Shown here: positions 30,618-45,600 of the stretch, piece after piece
Layout of the letters: every line of letters starts with the position of its first letter
Numbering within the stretch: the first letter of the stretch is position 1
Source: Pelobates cultripes
Taxonomy: Eukaryota > Chordata > Amphibia > Anura > Pelobatidae
Assembly: GCA_933207985.1 (NCBI GenBank)
Contig: OW240920.1
Location: 128,039,628-128,103,627, forward strand
Reading direction: 5' to 3'
DNA: 64,000 bases
Position numbers and translations under genes: made by a program
Notes under the pieces: generated by a model
Databases searched by the model: none
Told to the model about the DNA's origin: nothing
What the model saw: the letters and a program-made list of their open reading frames with translations, nothing else

Positions 30618-33600
30618 GTAAGTCATGGGCAATTGACACCAGAATTGGCAATTTCCATTAGATTATAAAACAGATATGTGCTAATCATCCTCGATGTGTT
30701 TTCTTAGCATTAAGTCCATGTAAAAACAAACAAACTTTGTTCATATAGTTGAACAGTCTAGTGAAGTGTACATAAAAAAAAGCAAAACAAAAACAATATA
30801 ATTACACCAAATCAAATCTAAAGCAAGGTTTAACAGAATGTTATTAATAACCCTTTATTGGACTTGGAAAAATATCTTGTCTAGGAATCAAATTCAGGGG
30901 TATCTTCTCTACTGAACACGGGAGTCACAGCTACCCCGAAGCAAAATACATCATAATATCTAATAGCCTCCAATACTATGAATGAATGTCATAATGTTCA
31001 GCTAGAAAATTACTGTTTCCCTGTAACAATGTTTATATTTAGTCTCCACTAGTGAGTATGTTGGTGCAGATTATTATATGTGAGAAAGTTACAAAACTAT
31101 CTTCTCTTCCAATACAAATGATTCCTATTGAAAATTAATGTCAGAATGGTTAGATACAGACACGTGGCTTGAGAATTACAGCTTCCCTGTAACAACGTTT
31201 CTATTTAGTATCCACTAGTGAATAAACAGATACAGATTATTCTAGGTAAGAAATTTACAAAAAATGTCCACTCTGCCCCCAGCATCACTACAAGGAGTGT
31301 TTTACAGCTGTTCAGGCAGAGCACAGAGATCCCAATAGCCTCACTAGTGATCAGGGAGAGCATCCCACCAGTTCTCCTGCCCACAGTTAGGGAATGCTGG
31401 ATGGACCTCTTAAAAAAAAAAAAAAGAAATAGAACTCACATGTGTCTGTGTGATTGTGTATTATGTGTGCACGAGAATTTGTGTTTCCGAATGTGTGTGT
31501 GCGCGAGAACGTTTACATATGAGCGCATGAGAATGTGTACGTGTGAGAATGCATGTGTATATATTAGGTTTATTCACTAAACTACAATATTTTGAAAACT
31601 TAATCTAAATCGAAAAAAAACAGAGGCAAAAATAGCAGGAAACATTCTCCAGCTCAGCCATTGTTACAACTTAGCTGTTTGGCCTTCATTTTTCCATTTT
31701 GATTAAATTTAGAGTATTGTGTATAACCATGTATATATTTTGCGGACACTGCAAGGATGGGGGTATCGCTCTCTCACACAGACATCCTGGATGCTGGGCA
31801 GTGTAGTCTTTATATTTGTGTGAGAGCCACATTCAGGTAGGAGAAGAGTTTGAGAAATGTGAAGGGGAGGGTGGGGGGGGATAAAAGATGTATCTGTGTA
31901 GCCAAAATTCTTGCATCGGCCTTGCTCCCTCTCTGTGTGACACACAATGCTTGTTTGAAGTATTCATATTGTTCTAATGTTATGAACGGGGTGAGATACA
32001 AAGAGAAAACACACAAACCACTAGTCAGCCAAGCTCAGAAGTTACCTTCTCCCCGCATAACATACTGCTGGTTATACAGAAGAGTCAGATCTAACTCCAA
32101 ATGCTTGCATTATCCTGCGTCTAATCAGTCAATTAAGTGAGGCTTTCATAGTTAAATGAAATACTAGTTTTACTATATCTTCTATGCTAGATCTGTGCTC
32201 TTCTTCTGTTTATATAATTTTGCATTACTGGAAAGCTGGTATGGAGGCAGAAGACATTTTTGAAAGTAGGGAGGTGTTATGGAGGCAACAGGGGATGTCA
32301 AGAAAGGAGTGAAAACTTGTGTGAAGGAAAATAGAGCCTGGAATCTGAATGGATTTATGGCTTGGAAAATAAGATAATGGGGGGCGGTGTGACAAGAAAC
32401 AAGTTGGGAGGATGGTAGCAAATTAGATTTAAAGGATACTCGGTACAGAAGGAAAATGAGGTGCCCAGAACTGATGGTTAATGTGATATGAAAAAAGGGA
32501 GAGATAGTACATGTACTTACATTGGCAATGTTACAAAATGAAGACGAGACTGACTGAAGGATGGAAGCACATGGCATAAGATAGGAGTGGTTAGAAAGAA
32601 GGAGAGAGCTGATGGACTCCCATAAAGGGAAGGGTGCTTGGTAAGCAAATATATTATTGAAAGATGAGAAACTGAATTGAAGGGGGAACTGGTGGGAAAG
32701 CAAATGGACATGAAATGAAAGTAGGGACTAACGCAAAGAATGTTTAATTGTTAGAATGGAAGGGAAGTGTAGTCACACTATTAAGCATCAGGGAACAGAC
32801 AGAAAATACAGATCTAATCTACTGGTGTGATGGAGTGAAGTCATATTTCGGTACTCTTGAAAGGTCCCTTTTGAATTTGTTACACTGTGCTCTCTTGTGT
32901 TTGAGCTTCCTCTAAGTACAGAGTTGTCAGAAAAGTAAAATTTCAAGATTTGTCAATATAATTGTCTTGAACTTGAGCAGGTCAGATAGGAGACTTATGC
33001 CAAGGTTGACTTCAGGTACTTCATTAGTGATTTTAGACATATTATGAAACTTGAGGGAAACAAAATTTAGGCAATATCCCACAAAACAAGATAATTGCCA
33101 CAGAACAGGTTACTTGCAAATAATAAAGAATGCCTATTATTTCCAGGTAGGGTTGTAACAAAGGCAGGTTGGTATCAAATGCAGACTGGTTACAGAGGCA
33201 GGCTGGTTACAGAGGTAGGCTGGTTACAGAGGCAGGCTGGTTACACAGGTAGGCTGGTTACAGAGGCAGGCTGGTTACAGAGGTAGGCTGGTTACAGAGG
33301 CAGGCTGGTTACACAGGTAGGCTGGTTACAGAGGTAGGCTGGTTACAGAGGCTGGTAACACAGGGCAGGCTAGGCTGGTTACAGAGGCAGGCTGGTTACA
33401 GAGGTAGGCTGGTTACAGAGGGCTGGTTACAGAGGCAGGCTGGTTACAGAGGTAGGCTGGTTACAGAGGCAGGCTGGTTACACAGGTAGGCTGGTTACAG
33501 AGATAGGCTGGTTACAGAGGCAGGTTGGTTACAGAGGTAGGCTGGTTACAGAGGCAGGCTGGTTAAACAGGTAGGCTGGTTACAGAGGCAGGCTGGTTAC

Positions 33601-36600
33601 AGAGGTAGGCTGGTTACAGAGATAGGCTGGTTACAGAGGCAGGCTGGTTAAAGAGGCAGGCTGGTTTGAAGTATACGTAAGGGTGGAGCAGGTAATTGTT
33701 AGGAGCAGGTTTGAAGGTAAGTCTGGAGCAGGTTGGTATGGAGCAGGTTTGAAGGTAAGTCTGAAGCAGGTCCACAGGAGCCAGGATATGAAGTGTTTCA
33801 TGTAAATCACCAACTTCAATGTAAAGGCCATGAAGTTAGTTGGGTGTAGCCTTTTGTAGCTGAATTTGGAGGCCAATGCAACACCTTGAACTCTTTGTCA
33901 TGTTCCTCAAACCATTGTTGAACAATTATTGCAGAGTGGCAGAATGCACTATCCTGTTGAAAGGGGCACTGCCATAAAGAAACACTATTGCCATGAAGGG
34001 GGTAGGTGGTCTGCAACAATCTAAAATGAGGTGCCATCTGTCAAAGATTTATCTTCCCCAGATAAACTACACACATGCACCCAGCCATCCACCTGTTCTA
34101 AATAAAAATGTGATTTGTCAGACCAGGCAACCTTCTTCTGTTGCTTCATGGTTTAGCACTTTCAGTGGTGGACAGGGGTCATCAAGGACACTCTGACCAC
34201 TCTGCAGCTACAAAGCCCCATATGCAGAAAACTCAAATTCACTGTGTTTTCTGACATCTTTCTATCATGGCCAGCATTACATTTTTTCAGCATAGCATTT
34301 TAAGCTTCTGTAGATTTAATGTGGGATCAGATCAGACAGGTTAGGCTTTGCTCCCCAAGTGCATCAATGAGCCCTGGGCACCCATGACCTTGATGCCAAT
34401 TCAATAGTTTTCCTCTCGTGCTCTACTCTGGTATAATAGCCATAGCATATACCAGCAACACCCCACAATACTTGTTGTTTTGGAAATGCTCCGACCCAGT
34501 TGTCTAGCCATCGCTATTTGGCCCTTGTCAAAGTCACTCACCCATTTTTCCTGCTTCCAACATGGAAATTCCAGAACTGACTGTTCACTTGGTGCCTAAT
34601 ATATCCCACCTCTTGAAAGGTGCCATGTTACTATATAATCAATGTTATTCACTTTACCTGACAGTGGTTTTAATGTTGTAAGTGATCAGTTTATACATCT
34701 ACCTGGGAATCTGACCACTCATCCTAAAACCAAGAAAACATGGCCATAGAATTTATGAATCATTTGGAATACGCCTATTAATAACAGGCGTATAACAATA
34801 CATCCAGAGAATCTGCTCCCTTTCCCATGGAATATCCTGAGACCCTGTTTATTCAACCGTTAATATGATAATGTGCAATTCGCCTTGAGAGCAAGGAAGT
34901 CTGCTCATTCACCAATTCACTCGGAGAATCTGCATCTTCTCAATAAATTTGTTCCCATCTACAATTACTATCTTACCGTTTATCCTGATATTGCACTGTA
35001 AAAGTGTGCGAACTCTAAACTGCAATGATATAGCCAGGAAGACCCATATGGCAGTACTGATTATTTTAACTTATTACTATGGAAAGTATGGTATTGGTAC
35101 GAAGAGAGGTTATTTCCAATTACTATGAAGCTGCTTCCTTAATATTTTTTTTCTGGCCAATTTAGTCACCACAGTCAGCACTCAACAGCATTGCTTATTA
35201 TGGACTGCATACTCATTACTTACTAGGAATTAACAGGCAAAAGATTTTTGGTGGAAATGAACATCTGACCAGGTTTTTGCTTTCTCTTTGAAATGAGAGC
35301 CCGAGGGATTGGAACCTGTCTGCATTGTATTATTATTGGTATTTAAATAATGCCAGCTTATTCCTCAGCGCTTTACAATAAAAGGGGAATTTACCAAACG
35401 AGACAATAACAAAATGTAACAGGAGCAATAGGACCCTGCTCAAACGAGCTTACAGTATAGAGGAGGTGGGGTATAAAAACACCATAGGAAGGGTTTTGAG
35501 AGAAACAGTAAATAGACATGGTGGGAAAGTAGCAGAACTGGAGGTGAGAGTGGAGTGTGGCCCTATAGGAGAGAGCAAGAGGAGGGTTTGAGAGATAGAC
35601 GTTATTCCTGAAGGCCATAAGCATTCCTGAAAAGATGGGTTTTGTGGAACTTTTTAAAGGATTAAAGACTAGGGGAGAGTCTGACAGGGGTAGACAGGCT
35701 GTTCCAAAGGGAAGGAGCCGCCCGTGAGAAGTCTTGCAGGCGTAAATTTGCAGTAAGGGTGCGAGCGGCAGACAGGAGAAGGTTGCCAGTAGAGCAGAGA
35801 GACCGATAGGGGTCATACCTATGAATCAGTGAAGAAATGCTAGAGTTGGTTAGAACTTTATAAGTAAGGGTTAGTATTTTAAATTGACATCTGTAGGGGA
35901 CAGAAAGCCAGTGTAAGGATCGACAGAGGGGTGAGAAGTGAGAGGAGCGACAAGAGATAACGATCAGCCTGGCAGCAGCATTCACCACAGATTGTAGGGG
36001 GGCAGTACGGCTTCTGGGGAGACCAATTAGGAGAGAACAGTAATCAATGCTAGAGATTACTAGAGCATGAACAAGCTCCTTGGCAGCATCTTGCATAAGA
36101 AAGGGGCGTATGCGGGCAATGTTTTTAAGTTGGAATCGACAGGTTTTAGCAACAGACTGGACATGAGGTGCAAAGGTGAGGCCAGGATCAAAAGTGACAC
36201 CAAGCCAGTGTGCTTAAAAGGATGGGGTGAGGCAGGTACCGTCAACCTGCAGGGAGCGTGAAGGAGGAGGATCAGTGTTATGAGGAGGAAAAATAAGAAA
36301 CTCAGTTTTAGAGAGATTCAGTTTCAGAAAGCAGGAGGACATCCAATTAGAGATAGAAAAAAGGCAATTGGTGACACGTTGTAGGACAGCAGGGGAGAGC
36401 GCAGGGGAGGAGAGATATATCTGGGTGTTGTCGGCGTACAGGTGGTAGTGGAATCCAAATGAATTAATGAGTTTGCAAAGAGAGGTAGTATAGAGAGAGA
36501 ACAAAAGGGGACCAAGAACTGAACCTTGAGGGACTCCAACTGAGACAGGACTAGGAGAGGAGGTGCTGTTGGAAAAAGAGACACTAAAGGAGCATTGGGA

Positions 36601-39600
36601 GAGATAGGAGGAGAACCATGAGAGGACAGTCACAGAGGCCAAGAGATTGAAGAGTTAGAAGAAGGAGGCCATGATCAACAGTGTCAAAGGCAGCAGAGAG
36701 ATCAAGAATTAGTATGGAGTAGTGGCTTTTGTATTTGGCTGTGATTAGGACATTTGTAACTTTAATAAAAGCAGTCTCAGTACAGTGGAGAGGGCAAAAT
36801 CCAGATTGAAGAGGATCGAAGAGGGAATTGGAATTTAGGAATTGAGTCATACGATTAAAGAAGCTTTGAGGAAAAAGGAAGCTGGGATAAGGGACGATAG
36901 TTGGAAGTTGGAAACGGTTCTAGGGAACGCTTTTTTAGGATGGGTACAACAGTAGCATGATTAAGGGGTGCAGCGACAACACCAGATGAAAGAGAGCAGT
37001 TTAGGATGTGTGTTAAGGATGGTACAAGACAAAGGGTGAGAGCTCTGATGGAATGGGATCAAGCGGACAGGTGGTGGGACGAGAGGAGAGGAGAAGCACA
37101 GCCACCTCCTGTTCAGTAGCTGGAGGGAAGTCTTGGAGGGTAAGGGTGGTATGGTCCAAGTGAGGTTGAGATAGAGAGGTGAGCAGGCGGGAGAATTCAT
37201 TCCTTAACTGTTTAATCTTGTCAGTAAAGTTGTTGTAGAATTATTAGGCCTCTATAAATCTGTAAGGCCCCTTTAAATCCTCTTGCTAAACCTCTAAGAG
37301 GCCCCCATAGTTTTACAAGAAAGCTTTGTCTATAGAACATAGAATTTGCATGCCAGCAAGAAATAGCTTTGATAAAATGTGTATTTACTAAAAGCCTTGA
37401 AACCTAACCTTGAGAAACTAACCGTGCCAGCTACACTCTAAATGGATGGCTGCCAAAGCACCCCTCCCATCGAGTGAACACCTCGTGCTAACAAGATGGC
37501 GCCTACATCTTGTGTCCACTCCCGTGTCAAGGATGACATCACCTCTTGATAGGAGGGTACCTAACTAACCACTTAACACCTGGACCAATCAATAGTGTCT
37601 ATTTGCTGTTATCTTGATTTTCTTCAATGATGTAATAATGCCTTTAAAAGGGTCTGCGCACCCATTTTCTGGCAGAAGCCATTAAACTTCTCTGAAGTTC
37701 TTTCATTACCCTGAACTTTGTCTCAGTGTGAATTTACTTCTGCGTGCACGCAACTTTATTATCTTTAGTTTGGACAGGAACAGATAGTCATTCAAACTAA
37801 TTGGTTTGCAGTAAATTATATACGACAAATTGGCGCTTTCAACGTGGGGCTCTGGGCTATGTCCTGTCTAGGCAGCTGTCCAAGAAGACGCTGGGGGGGC
37901 TGAATCCTGGGGGAAGGAAAAGAGCCTGATCACCTCTGAATACACGGTAGAGATTGCTGCAGCACCTAGCCGGTATGTTCCTACCCCTGTGATTGACCTA
38001 TCCCAGTGTCTGTGACTGCTGCCGAGAGGACATCAAAGTCAGGTAATAACTTGCCCAGAGTCTTTGTATTGTTAATGATACCTAGTTTACCTGCATGTTG
38101 ACTATCTGTTGCCTGGGTGTGTTTGTATTGGTATGTGTTTAACTTAGTACCCGGGGAGTGTAAGTGCCTGTTTAACTCCTTTTAGGTACCACATGCCTGT
38201 GGTAGTAAGGAAAAAGGGGGGTGGACCTGTGGAAGTTTTCCTGGGGGTCCTCTATTGCCTGTTTAACTCTTTTAGGAGCCACGTGGCTGTGGCTGTAAGG
38301 AAAAAGAGTAGGGGGAATCTGTGGAGGATGATGTAGACTCATTGCTTCCTGGGGGTTCCCCAGAGTGTCATTTTGACCGCTTAGCTTCTTGGTAAAATTC
38401 CAGCCTCGAGCGCTGAGGCAGGTAAGATTCCAATTCTTTAGGCTATACAGGATTCGGGTTGGAAGCTGTTGCTGTTTCCTGTGGCTGCTGGTAGTGAGAC
38501 TTGCGGGTGGGTCCGCAACAGGGACACTACGAGGTTGAGGGAGGTGGCTTTTGGCCACACGAGTAAAGGCAAGGGATAAAACTGTTGAACTTATTTGAAC
38601 TGTGATGCATGCACTGTATTTACACTGAAATGTTATTGTCTTAATTGTCTGTCACACAGATTCCTGTGTTTACTTCTATCTTACTCACTGTACTATTTAC
38701 ACTTTCCCCTCCTATTTCTCTTTCTCTTTGTTGAGAGAAGTGATTGGTCACACACTTCTCGCCACGCTCCAATCCGCGGCTACCACGGGTAGGCGGAATC
38801 AGTGACTAGTCTACGTTTTGGGAAGACGTACTTAAAGAGCTTGCTCTTAAAGTTGCAGTCGAGCACGGTAGACATTCTGTTCCTTTCTCTCTCTATATCT
38901 GGGACGCCTTATATAGGGAGGATGGGACAGAAGTTAGATAAACCCAGTAAGGGTTGGTTAGCATGTGATCTAGTGGAAGACAGAGAAGGAGAAGAGATGG
39001 TTAAGAAAGTAGGAAGATTGCTAAAGTATGTGGAATTACCGTACCTCCGTGCGGCAGATTGCAGCCAGAGAGCTGGCGTAAGTTACTGATAGAGAAGCAA
39101 GGGAAGCTGTCGGACCACGATTTGGTTTGTACAGCAGAAGCCTGGTACCGAGTAGCAAGAGCTATTCAGCAAAAGGGATAGGTTGAGGAAGAAATTGATC
39201 ACAAAGGTTTAAGATTGTTTGTGTATTATAATAATTGTGTTACTGGATGCTGATGGATCCCTATTCTCCCCCCCCATCAGTCCTACAGATCTCGTCACCC
39301 TCATCCTCTCTCTGCAGCTCCCTGCACCTCCAGTCCGTTTCTCCCGTCAAAGATTTCTGGTTTCCAAACGTATAAGTCTCTGTCCTTCTGTCTTGTTACT
39401 TTCCAGCACTCACATGGTTAATCTTCATGCCTGCAGCTTCTCTCCCTTTTTTGCACTGTCTCACATCCCCCCCCTTTTCCTCCCCACTTGCCTCCGAATG
39501 GGGGAGGTACATGCCTTCTGCATTTCGGAGCTGCTGATAAGAGTTAGAGACAGGATTTTTGCTGGAAAATATTCTAATTCAAAGGTTATGGTGTTATAAT

Positions 39601-42600
39601 TGTGTAATAATATTATTGTTGCCGTTTGCCGTTTATGTATGTGTATATATATATGTGTATATGTATGTGCATATATATATATATATGTATATATGGATTG
39701 TGTTTTGTGATAAGGTAGTGAGGATTGTGGGGGAGACACAAGAATGTAGCTCAGTGTTGATTTACGGAGGTAAGTGAATCTGATACAAGAATAGAGGAAT
39801 ATTTGGACGTGTTAAGTGTAAAGGCAAGCGTGATTTGTTGCAAAACTATGCAATGTGGATAGAGGGAATATGCGGAGTTAAGCTAGTATGTGAAGAGGAA
39901 AGTGATTAATGGTTTGAGGAAGATAAGGTTGAATTCCGCAAGTTTATCTTGCATCATTTTAAAGAACATGTTTCTAGAAGACAGCTGTATGGGCTGTTAA
40001 ATGCATAATGTTTTCAACTGTCTTATTTAACCTGCCAGGTCTGTTCATAGTTTAGTATTCCATTTTGCAGAACAGAATGTTGCTTCTCTGACTTATTTTA
40101 ATAGTTTTAATATAGTGTATGGTTGAAAGTACGTCAACCACCACCCTAAAGATGGCGCCTGCCAGTCCCGTGACCTATCCACAGTCACGGTTGCTTCTAA
40201 AGTAACGTCACTTCCGCCCTTACCATGCCCACACCCACACCTCCTGTCTTCCTTTCCCACACATATCATGGACGTCACCCCTCTCACTTCCTCCCTTGCT
40301 GTCATTTCCTTCCCCGCCCCTGTCATGGCTGCCTCCATCATGAGGCCTACCCCTATTATGCTCGTCCCATTTAGAGACATGTTTTCCTTACACTCTACAT
40401 ATTATGAACTGAAACATTATAATTACTAAAACAATCATGCCATTTGTTTCCCTGTATCAGCAATTTGTCCGTGATATAGAAAAAAAAAAGAAGGTTGCTA
40501 AAATGTAATTTGCAAATGTGGTGTGACCTACATATGAAATCTGTTGGACACGAATATAAAAGCATAACAGCTGATTATCCAGATTAATCTTGCAACAAGG
40601 GAAATAGCTAAATAATGCAAGTTATTTTAAACATTGTATCTTTACTTAATCGAATCTTGCTAGTTACAGATCTTATGTTTACAGTAACATCCTTTACTTT
40701 AAATGATGGTTTAGCATTAGAAGGATTAGTGACATGTTTTATTAACCCAGCCACTACTGGTTATTCATTTTAGTTACAGGGTGGTATAATTGTTATAGTC
40801 TAATTAATATAAATGATAGTACCGCAATAGTTAATGTTTTATCCAAAGACATATAGGAACTTTACTTAACTTACTATTAACCATTATTTATAATGATAGA
40901 CATGTTCAGACTGCAAAAAAGCTATGGCTAATGACATAGAAAGGGGTTTGAGTCAGTAACACAGCCCATACTGAGGAGAGCAAACCCGCTGATGCTTAAT
41001 GCCCCTGCCATGGCAGTGTCTTCAGGGGAACAGGGGGGGCCTCTAGCTACTGTCATTTTACCCATTGAGGGCCAGCCCACCACTTTCCTAGTTGACACAG
41101 GTGCAGCCCGAAGTGTTCTGAGAGAACAAGACCTGCCCGATACCTCATTTCTTTCCAATATTGATGTCTCCTGTGTTGGGGTGGACGGCCTTCCAAGGCA
41201 AAGTCCCCTGTCCACCCCACTGCGGGTTGGTAACTGCCACAACTTGCTTGCTCGCTTTGTGGTATCTTCCACATGCCCCATTAACCTGTTAGGGGCTGAT
41301 GTTCTTTCACGCCTGCAGGCATCTATCACCTTTACTCCAGATGGACAAGTGGAACTATCCACCCCTCTATCTGTCTCAGACACCTCAGCTTTGTGCTCCT
41401 TACCCCTGATGCTACATCTAGAAGAGCCTCATGGGGATGCAAAAGACCTACGGACTAATTTCCCTGATTCACTAAAGACTGATGTTCCCAAGAAGCTGTG
41501 GTCCACAGGCCCAGAGGACATAGGCCATCTAAAGGTCCCGCCTGTGGTGGTAAAGCTCATCCCAGGCGTAAAATTGCCACGAAAATCACAGTATCCTTTG
41601 AAACCAGCTCAAGCTGCAGCCATTACGATTCAAATTCAAGCACTCCTGGAGAAGGGTGCTCTTGTCAAATGTGAATCACCATGCAATACTCCATTATTTC
41701 CAGTAAAGAAAAAGACTCCAAAAGGTGAACCAGAAAAGTACAGATTGGTCCAAGACCTCAGAGCGGTAAATGAAGCCACAGTTTTGGACACTCCAATAGT
41801 GCCCAACCCACACACTCTCCTTTCCGGCATTCCACCCTCTGCCAAGTACTTCACAGTCATTGATCTGGCCAATGCCTTCTTCAGTGTTCCCCTGGATCCA
41901 GCTTGCCAATATCTGTTTGCTTTCACACATGAAAAACAACAGTACACATGGACTGTCATGCCCCAAGGGGCACAAAATTCACCAAGTCAATTTGCGAAGG
42001 CCATGTGCTCTATCCTTGATCCATGGCAATCTGACCACCCTGAGGTCATCCTGCTTCAATATGTGGATGATTTGCTGCTTTGTGGAGATGATATACCCAC
42101 AACAGAACAATGCTCACTTAATCTTCTTTGCTACCTAGCAGAACAAGGGTGTAAAGCTTCACGTCTCAAGCTGCAATTCTGCCAACCTACTGTTATCTTC
42201 CTTGGCCATTGTCTGTCTCAGGGAACCAGACATCTTACCCGTGACCGAGTTAGAGCGGTACTGGACATTCCACCTCCAAGGACCTCGAAGTCACTACGCG
42301 CCTTCCTAGGCCTCATTTCCTATTGCCGAGCATGGATCCCAGAAGCCTCGCTCCTTATGCAACCTCTTTATGATGCTCTCAAGTCAGACCCATTTTGCTT
42401 GTCCACAGAAGCCCTTGACAACTTCTGTTCTCTCAAACGTGCTATTACTTCTGCTCCTGCTCTTGGCCTACCAGACTATACCAAACCCTTCAAATTGTTT
42501 GTTTCTGAAAGACAAGGCCATGCAACAGGAGTACTCACTCAGGCCCATGGTCTTGGAGGCCGCCAAAGGCCTATTGGATTTTTCTCCTGCCAACTGGATA

Positions 42601-45600
42601 TTGTGGCCAGAGGACGTCCCTCTTGCCTTCGGGCCGTCTTTGCTGCCAGAGAGCTCATTGAAAGAACTGGGGATCTTGTCCTTGGCCACCCCCTGGTTGT
42701 CTTGGCCCCTCATGATATTTCTGCCATAGTCAACCAGGTCCAACTTAAGCATGTTACTCCTGCTAGGCATCTTCGCCTTCAATGTCACCTTTTGTTGCCT
42801 GACAACATTACCCTTCAAAGATGTCAAGTTCTCAATCCGTCCACTCTTCTGCCACTCCCTGAGGGGGGTGTACACTACGGATTCATCATGGACGAAACTT
42901 ATGTTTTTCTTCTCACTGGCACCATCAAGAAGGAAATGCATCCCAACCTATCCTTTCATGATGGACAAGCACTCCTTCATGACGGAGCAAGACATGCCTT
43001 CTGTACCATGTGGTACAAACCAAACATCACTCCTGAACCCTGCTATGAAGATGAACTCTATCATCTGGTCGAAGTAAAACTCACTGCACAAGACTTCTAC
43101 TGTGATTCTGAAGGCAACAGTATGGTCTTGATTCATCTACCTCCGGAACTCAAGCATTTGTACCGCCATTGGGACACTGCCATTCCACATGTCCCTGTGA
43201 CCAAGTTGAAAACAATATCATGGAATGATCTTGGGCCTATGGCAAAAGCATGGGCCACTATGGACGAATCACAGCTACAGGAAAATGGTGTTGTCAAATA
43301 TCCAACAACTGACCACCTAAAAGCATGGCCGCGTCATTTCCTGGAGAATGAGTTCCAAGATTTAACCATAGTGAATGAATACGACCCAGATACACCTCAT
43401 GACTGTTTTGAACAGATGAAAATGGAAACAACACATCTACCAACTGTGCATGAAGACCCATTGGTAGATCCCGATCTCACCCTGTTTGTGGGCGGCTCAA
43501 GATATGCTGATGAAGAAGGAAGATACCATACAGGATATGCCGTAACCACAACAGATGAAATTATCAAATCATCATCTTTACCATCAACTATGTCTGCACA
43601 AGAAGCTGAATTGCAAGCCCTGACTTCAGCATGCAAGATCTCTGAAGGAAAGCGCGCCAATATCTACACGGATTCAAGATATGCACTGGGCGTGGCTCAC
43701 GACTTCGGATTAATTTGGAAAACAAGAGGATTTCTTACCACCGCCGGTACACCAGTCAAGCACGGTTCCGCAATCAAGGAGCTGATGGACGCCCTCCCAC
43801 TCCCAGAAGAAGTGGCTATTTTAAAGATAAAAGCACATGGGAAGTTGGACTCAGATGAAGCAAAGGGCAACCATCTAGCTGATCAGGCTGCAAAACAAGC
43901 TGCAAAAGAACCACAGGAAGTGGAAAGAAGAGTGTCCGGAAATGAAGAAACTCCCATATTTACTCTGCAGACTCTTCCAACTGACCTGAAAATCCTGCTG
44001 GAACAACAGGCTACAGTTGCCCCTGAAGAAATACAGAAGTGGAAACAGAAAGGGGCAGTTCTGAAGGATGGAGTGTACTCCAACAACCTCAATTTCTGCC
44101 TCCCTAAGAATTTGTACCCAGCAGTCGTACAATGGGCACATGGACCTGCACATTTATCAAAGGATCTAATGAATGCTCTTGTACAAAAATACTACCTCAC
44201 TGTCCCCATATGAGATTCTATTTGGGACTGCACCTAGGCTAGGTTGCTATTTTCCCCAACAACTACAACTTCAAACTGATGTTTTAGTAGATTATGTAAC
44301 TGAACTCGCAAATGCTTTGAACAAAATCCATGTCCAAGTTTTCTCTAAAATTCCAGATCCTGATTCTGACACAGGCAACCACAGTCTGCTCCCCGGTGAC
44401 TGGGTTCTGGTCAAGAAATTTGTGCGAAAACACACCCTGGAACCAAGATTTGACGGACCGTTCCAAGTTCTCCTGATCTCCCCTACCTCTGTCAAATTGG
44501 CCGGAAGGCCTAACTGGATCCACGCTTCCCATTGCAAGAAGACACCTGCCCCAGAGGAAGCTAACTCTATGCAACCATGTGCCTCTGGTACATTATCTCC
44601 TTAGTTGGCCTCCTTAAAGCCCAGCAGGTGGCCATCACCAAAGATGCTAGTGGGTACACTTTCTGGTATAATTCATCATGTACCCATGTGGCTACATTCA
44701 CTTTTGATTACTGTGATATTGTAGAATGCCCATTCCCTAAGTCACAGATTCAAGCCATTTATAAAGATATCCCACAAGCAAAAGACCCTTACGTTTGTGT
44801 AGTAAATGAACAATGGGGTTATGACTGTAACTACTGGGGGGCTGCGGGATGGAATACTGGGCCTGCCTGGGGTTATAAACCCAAAAGTGCTTTATCTAAG
44901 ATAGACAATCAGGGTAGATCCCTCCTTCAAAGAATGACTTTAAGAAAGCCTGGAGGAAGTACCCCTATGAAATTAATGTTAAATATTGAACATCCTGGCC
45001 CCGAGGATGCAGACCGATATGTAATGGGAATGTATTGGAAGAAAAGGTTCCTACAACAAATTAGGTCATTTCTACCTCAGAGATATGTCCCACTCTCCAG
45101 AGTGGCAAGGGGCTGATCATATGGTCCCAAATCCGCTAAAACCACATATCCAGTCCTTTAAAGATATGATGGCCATCGCTAACCCCACTTTTGAAGATAC
45201 CATGGCCGCTGAAACTGGATTCAATGACATTAATTTGTGGTTAGAATGGATGAGGTATACTGCTAATAAACATAATAAAACAGCATGTTATGTATGTGGC
45301 GGTGCCCGACCCCACCTTGGCACCGTCCCCCTAACTCTCCCTTTAGAGATAGAAGATTGCTTCTTAAGCCTTTTTGCCTACCAATATGACTTTAATAGGT
45401 CCCTCTGCATGGCATGGACGGCAGAATACCCTCTCTTAGTTGAAAATGTTAAGCCACCAGATGGAATCACAGTCTATAGAGGTAATTACACTTGTTATGC
45501 CATGTATGACGGGATTGGTAAATTCATGGGTAATTTTTCTAAAGGTTATTGCGCCACTTACAGAACTGTTCCTATACGCCTGTTGCAACACCATACCAGG

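Noticed and set aside
32182..32703. 173-codon open frame on the - strand
   Set aside because: Arises from a purine-rich + strand; no recognisable domain, and no splice or promoter context.
33160..33690. Possible CRISPR-like array
   Set aside because: Units are contiguous without spacers and the context is a vertebrate intron; it is a minisatellite.
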